Below, in pieces: positions 2,655 through 5,687 of a stretch of 5,687 nucleotides of DNA. This DNA is from an uncultured Verrucomicrobiota bacterium (lineage in GTDB: Bacteria > Verrucomicrobiota > Kiritimatiellia > RFP12 > UBA1067). The notes beneath the pieces were generated by a model. That model ran no database searches, was not told the DNA's origin, and was given only the letters and a program-made list of their open reading frames with translations. Position 1 is the stretch's first letter. Each line of letters starts with the position of its first letter. The stretch is taken from positions 1-5,687 of the forward strand of contig CAMPAF010000201.1 in NCBI GenBank assembly GCA_946631535.1, written 5' to 3'. The position numbers and the translations under genes were made by a program.

Positions 2655-5627
2655 ATGAATGAGAAGGTCGTGCCGGGAAATCCGCACGTGCGGTTTGATG
2701 AGGGGGAAGTCGCATCGGCGGCAACGCCGATGCGTGGGTTTCCACTCTACAAGAGATCAGGAAAGACGTCTATCATGACATGGGCCGCAGTTGCGCTCAC
2801 GGCCCTTTGGTCGGATGCCGCCGGAGGGACGGCGGCACGCAAGCCGAGGGATTCGTGGGCCGGCATCGCCTCGCATCCGGCGGTCGTGAACCCGGCGGTG
2901 CGTCCGGCGGACGACCCCGATACGGTTTCCCTGCGCGGAACCTGGGACTTCTGGACGGAAAAGCCGAATGTCCACCGCGATGCGTTCGCCAGACTATCAG
3001 TGGAGCGTCGCTGGCGGAACAGCGTGAAGAAAGGCGTGGTTCGTCCGATCCAGGTGCCGGGCTGTTGGGAAGCGCAGGGCGTGGGGACGAACGCCATGAG
3101 CCGTCCGTGGGTGTGCTACTGGGACTGCTCGCCGAAGCCGATCCGCAACGCGTTCTGGGGCGAGGGCTGGTATCGCAAGGCGGTCGTCATTCCTGCCGCG
3201 TGGAAGGGGCGGCGCATCTGGCTCAAGACGGGGATTGTCGGCACCGAGGGCTGGTTCTGGGTGAACGGGCGTCCGGCGGCGGACGTGCAGCTGTACTGCG
3301 GGACGGTCAAGTACGAGGTGACGGACATGGTGACGCCCGGCGGGACGAACTCCGTGGTCGCGGCGGTGTCGAACGCCGGTTCGTCGCGCCTGGGCAACAT
3401 CAACGCCATGAACAGCTGGGGCGGCATCCTGCGCGACGTGGAGTTCGAGTCGACCCCGCACGCGTTCATCGACGACGCATGGGTGCGCGGCGATTTCGAC
3501 GGCCGCGCCGCCGAGGTGCGCGTCGAGATGGACGGCGACTTCGCGGGCGCGGCGCCGCTCACGCTGCGCGTCGAAATTGACGGATGCGGCGCGGAGACGT
3601 CCGTCGCCGCGCCGGGCCCCCAGACGCTCCGCCTGCCGCTTGCGGACTTCCGCCCGTGGTCGCCGGAACATCCCAACCTCTACACGGCCCGCGTGGACCT
3701 GGTCTCGGGCGGACGCGTCGTGCAGACGCGCCGCGAACGCTTCGGCGTGCGGAAGTTCGAGGTGCGCGGCGGCGAGTTCTACCTCAACGACCGACCGTTC
3801 TTCATGCGCGGCGCGGGCTGGCATGCGTTCTACCCGATCGAGGGCGCGCCTCCGGCAGACCGGGACCTCTACCGCAGGCTCGCGCGTCGGATCCGATCCG
3901 CAGGCTTCAACTTCTGCCGGTTCCACTCGGCGTGCCGCCCTCCCGAGCTGTTCGACGCGTGCGACGAGATCGGGCTGATGCTCCAGCCTGAACTGCCGTA
4001 TTACAACGACATTCCGGCGAGCGGGCAGACGTTCGACCCGTTCGGCGACGCGGAGGAGCTCTACCTCAACTACCGCCGCCATCCGTCCTTCGCCATATAC
4101 TGCGGCGGCAACGAGGGGTGGTTCGGGGAGATCACCTCCAAGAGCCTGTACGCGGAGGTCAAATCGCGCGATCCCGATCGGCTGATGCTGGGGCAGGACA
4201 CCTCGTTCAGCACCAGGGCCAACCTGCCCGGGATGTCCGACTTCCAGGGCGGGCCCGTGAACGTGTGGCCGCGCGGTTCGCTCAATCCCGACGTCCCGTT
4301 CGTGTGCCACGAGTACCTGAATCTCAGCGTCAAGCTCGATTCGCGCACGGCGCCTCTCTTCACGGGCGCGTGGATGCCGCCCACGTCCCGCGACGCGCGT
4401 AAGGCCTGGCTGGGCCGTTTCGGCCTGACGCTCGAACAGGGCGACAGCCTCCAGGACGCCCAGGCCGTGATGCAGCGCACCTGGCGCAAGTACGGCATCG
4501 AGTCAGCCCGGCTAGACCCGTGCTGCGACGGCTATTCCTACTGGTCGCTGCAGGACGCCTGCAGCCCGAACGGCGAAAACTATTCCGGGCAGGCCCTCTT
4601 CGATCCGATGTGGGGCGACAAGCCGCACGGCGACACCGCCGAATCGGTGGCCGTATACAACTCCGAATCGTGCCTGCTGCTAGACGTGGGGCCGAAGCTC
4701 TACGACTCCAAGACGGCGCCCAGGCGCGGTTCCAATGAAATGTTCCTTACCGATTTTGCCACGAACCGCGTGCGTTCCGCAGGCGAACGGATTGCGGCGA
4801 CCTTCTACCTCGCGCATTACGGAGAGGCGCCGCTCAAGTCGGCGCGGCTCGTCTGGCGTCTGACGGCCGAAGGGAAGGCCCTCGCCTCCGGCACGCGCGA
4901 CGTCGGCGACCAGCCGCTTGGACATGTCCGCGAGATCGGCTTCGCCGACATCGCCGTGCCGGAAGTCGCGTCCGCCTGCCGCGCCACGCTGGAGGCGCGG
5001 CTTGTGTCCGGACGGATGGAGATCGCGAACTCCTGGGACTGGTGGCTCTTCCCCCGGCGCCGTCGCATCGACGGACGCGGCGTGTTTGTGGCGGAGCCGT
5101 TCCGCCGCGCGCTGGAGGGTCGTTTCCAGGGCCTTGCGCCGACGCTCGCCGAGGCGGATGTGGTGGTTGCGCCGCCGGCGAGCGGCGAGGCCGCCGCCGC
5201 GCGTGCAGCGGGGAAGCGGCTCGTCACGATCGTCGGCACGTCCGCCCCCGCCAACATCACCCTCGGTTGGTGGTGGATGGGCAAGCAGATGGGCGCCGTG
5301 TTCGCACAGCACCGCGCGTTGCGCTTCCTGCCACACGACGGCTTCCTCACGCCGCTCCAGTTCCGCATCATGCGCGACGGCGGCAGGAAGCTCACGCCCG
5401 GGACCGCCGGCGGACTGATCGTCTACGGCGAGGGCGGCGACGGCTGCTACTCCTACCTTGCCGAGATCCGCCATCCCTCCGGTGCGCACGAATACCGCGT
5501 GGACGGAATCGACCTCCTCGCCGACCTGCCGGAAGCCGACGCCATCCTCAGGGGGCTCGTATCTGGGGATGCCCAGATGGCGGCTCGCGGGGACGCTCGC
5601 CCTCCCGCTCTACAGGCACTTCACTAG
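2655..5627 (+). CDS. Exported family 2 glycoside hydrolase with long C-terminal extension
   Basis: The protein has 990 residues from ATG 2655. Residues 3-32 are translated group II intron sequence; the export signal seems to begin at M41 (MTWAAVALTALWSDAAGG). Domains: sugar-binding beta-sandwich ~90-270 (VSLRGTWDFW, IQVPGCWEAQG, GWYRKAVVIP); Ig-like domain ~270-370 ending ERFGVRKFEV; TIM barrel ~370-680 (FYLNDRPFFMRGAGWH, CRFHSACRPPELFDACDEIG). The acid/base is E487 in CGGNEG, and the likely nucleophile is E553 in CHEYLN. After this come a beta-sandwich (~700-800) and an alpha/beta-like domain (~805-970) with GWWWMGKQMG and FLPHDGFL, a pattern seen in large GH2 proteins of this bacterial group. 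GH2 enzymes cleave terminal beta-galactosides, beta-glucuronides or beta-mannosides; which applies here is unclear. It is divergent from GH20. The last ~20 residues (SGDAQMAARGDARPPALQALH) are encoded by hairpin repeats and may not be ancestral. Confidence 0.9.
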   Translation: MNEKVVPGNPHVRFDEGEVASAATPMRGFPLYKRSGKTSIMTWAAVALTALWSDAAGGTAARKPRDSWAGIASHPAVVNPAVRPADDPDTVSLRGTWDFWTEKPNVHRDAFARLSVERRWRNSVKKGVVRPIQVPGCWEAQGVGTNAMSRPWVCYWDCSPKPIRNAFWGEGWYRKAVVIPAAWKGRRIWLKTGIVGTEGWFWVNGRPAADVQLYCGTVKYEVTDMVTPGGTNSVVAAVSNAGSSRLGNINAMNSWGGILRDVEFESTPHAFIDDAWVRGDFDGRAAEVRVEMDGDFAGAAPLTLRVEIDGCGAETSVAAPGPQTLRLPLADFRPWSPEHPNLYTARVDLVSGGRVVQTRRERFGVRKFEVRGGEFYLNDRPFFMRGAGWHAFYPIEGAPPADRDLYRRLARRIRSAGFNFCRFHSACRPPELFDACDEIGLMLQPELPYYNDIPASGQTFDPFGDAEELYLNYRRHPSFAIYCGGNEGWFGEITSKSLYAEVKSRDPDRLMLGQDTSFSTRANLPGMSDFQGGPVNVWPRGSLNPDVPFVCHEYLNLSVKLDSRTAPLFTGAWMPPTSRDARKAWLGRFGLTLEQGDSLQDAQAVMQRTWRKYGIESARLDPCCDGYSYWSLQDACSPNGENYSGQALFDPMWGDKPHGDTAESVAVYNSESCLLLDVGPKLYDSKTAPRRGSNEMFLTDFATNRVRSAGERIAATFYLAHYGEAPLKSARLVWRLTAEGKALASGTRDVGDQPLGHVREIGFADIAVPEVASACRATLEARLVSGRMEIANSWDWWLFPRRRRIDGRGVFVAEPFRRALEGRFQGLAPTLAEADVVVAPPASGEAAAARAAGKRLVTIVGTSAPANITLGWWWMGKQMGAVFAQHRALRFLPHDGFLTPLQFRIMRDGGRKLTPGTAGGLIVYGEGGDGCYSYLAEIRHPSGAHEYRVDGIDLLADLPEADAILRGLVSGDAQMAARGDARPPALQALH
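2663..2750 (+). mobile_element. Group II intron 3'-end fragment (domain V remnant + domain VI) inside the GH2 reading frame
   Basis: The stretch CACGTGCGGTTTGATGAGGG (2685-2704) is the familiar 3' arm of bacterial group II intron domain V running into domain VI. The domain V upper stem is TGCCGG/TCCGCA with a GAAA tetraloop and a CG bulge at 2687-2688, but the 5' lower arm (2663-2670) pairs poorly and lacks a proper AGC triad. A 3-nt joiner follows. Domain VI is well formed: GAG (2700-2702) pairs with CTC (2745-2747), A2744 is bulged, 2703-2707 pairs with 2739-2743 (two G-T), and a perfect 10-bp stem (2711-2720/2725-2734) has a GCAA loop. A2744 sits 7 nt before a plausible intron end at TAC (2748-2750). 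No upstream domains or reverse transcriptase are present. In protein it reads PGNPHVRFDEGE, a known signature of translated intron ends. Confidence 0.75.
5561..5578 (+). repeat. Perfect hairpin at the GH2 3' end
   Basis: ATCTGGG (5561-5567) and CCCAGAT (5572-5578) form a perfect 7-bp stem around a GATG loop. It lies 3 nt before copy B3 and inside the last codons of GH2. There is no T-tract. Confidence 0.6.
5582..5606 (+). repeat. Hairpin + CTCCC element, copy B3 (GH2 3' end)
   Basis: GGC-TC-GCG (5582-5589) and CGC-TC-GCC (5594-5601) form a stem with a TC/TC internal mismatch around a GGGA loop, followed by CTCCC (5602-5606). The 20-nt length and the CTCCC tail match copies B1 and B2. It fills the junction between the convergent GH2 and minus-strand genes and is read as part of the GH2 C-terminus. 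Confidence 0.5.
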
Positions 5628-5687
5628 CGGCCTGTACTTCGCGAGGTAGGCGGCGTTCTTCTCGTCGCCGCCGGGGGCGTTCGCCGA
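5610..5687 (-). CDS. C-terminal end of an unrecognised convergent gene (partial)
   Basis: On the minus strand, 25 sense codons run in from the window edge and end in TAG at 5612-5610 (PGGDEKNAAYLAKYRPLVKCL). The composition (charged helix, K/A/Y rich, GC-ending third positions) looks like a genuine protein end, not a random frame. Its 3' end overlaps the GH2 3' end by 18 bp (5610-5627) in convergent orientation. Too little is visible to assign a family. Given the neighbours another carbohydrate-related gene is possible, but that is only a guess. The stop could also be secondary to the adjacent repeat insertion. Confidence 0.5.
   Translation of the reverse strand, partial: SANAPGGDEKNAAYLAKYRPLVKCL

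Noticed and set aside
2495..2660. Complete group II intron or intron-encoded reverse transcriptase upstream of the fragment
   Set aside because: Only about 160 bp of promoter-like sequence separates the fragment from GH20, leaving no room for domains I-IV.
3928..3944. A fourth hairpin + CTCCC element in GH2 (CGGC/GCCG followed by CCCTCCC)
   Set aside because: The stem is only 4 bp and the codons specify the conserved HSACRPPELFDACDEIG segment, so the coding constraint explains it.
2997..4310. Long minus-strand open frame opposite GH2
   Set aside because: It has no recognisable motif, is rich in Arg/Ala/His, and lies opposite the most conserved GH2 catalytic region.
5561..5606. Rho-independent terminator for GH2
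   Set aside because: The hairpins are good, but no T-run follows on either strand and they lie upstream of the stop codon.

Overview
The window is GC-rich and codes almost throughout. It holds part of a carbohydrate-degradation locus: a DUF4838 protein, a family 20 glycoside hydrolase (GH20) and a very large family 2 glycoside hydrolase (GH2), each with an export-like N-terminus. The DUF4838 + GH20 + long-tailed GH2 combination, the high GC and the many small palindromic repeats suggest a PVC-superphylum bacterium (Kiritimatiellota or Lentisphaerota type, as seen in gut metagenomes). This is inference from gene content; there is no rRNA or marker gene here.

Layout: positions 1-906 (minus) hold the N-terminal 302 residues of a DUF4838 protein, cut by the window edge. 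Positions 923-2494 (minus) hold a complete GH20 gene directly upstream of it; the two are 16 bp apart and probably co-transcribed. Positions 2495-2654 are a divergent regulatory region with two back-to-back sigma70-like promoters. Positions 2655-5627 (plus) hold a 990-residue GH2 protein. Positions 5610-5687 (minus) hold what looks like the last 25 codons of a convergent gene that overlaps the GH2 3' end by 18 bp.

The genes read as one scavenging unit. The GH20 and GH2 enzymes would remove terminal sugars from exported or host-derived glycans outside the cytoplasm, with the DUF4838 protein as an accessory hydrolase-like partner. Divergent promoters whose -35 boxes are 8 bp apart would allow shared control.

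The most unusual content is small structured DNA inside or at the ends of the genes. (i) Three copies of a roughly 26-nt palindrome are translated in frame in DUF4838, two in one orientation and one in the other. (ii) Three copies of a second hairpin type, each followed by CTCCC, occur as two inverted copies inside GH20 and one at the GH2 3' end. (iii) A heptamer repeat carries the stop-codon-rich junction, ribosome binding site and GTG start between GH20 and DUF4838. (iv) The first ~32 codons of GH2 are the 3' end (domain V remnant plus a complete domain VI with bulged A) of a group II intron, lying between the ribosome binding site and the real signal peptide. Together they suggest a genome in which small palindromic and retro-elements are often absorbed into coding sequence.
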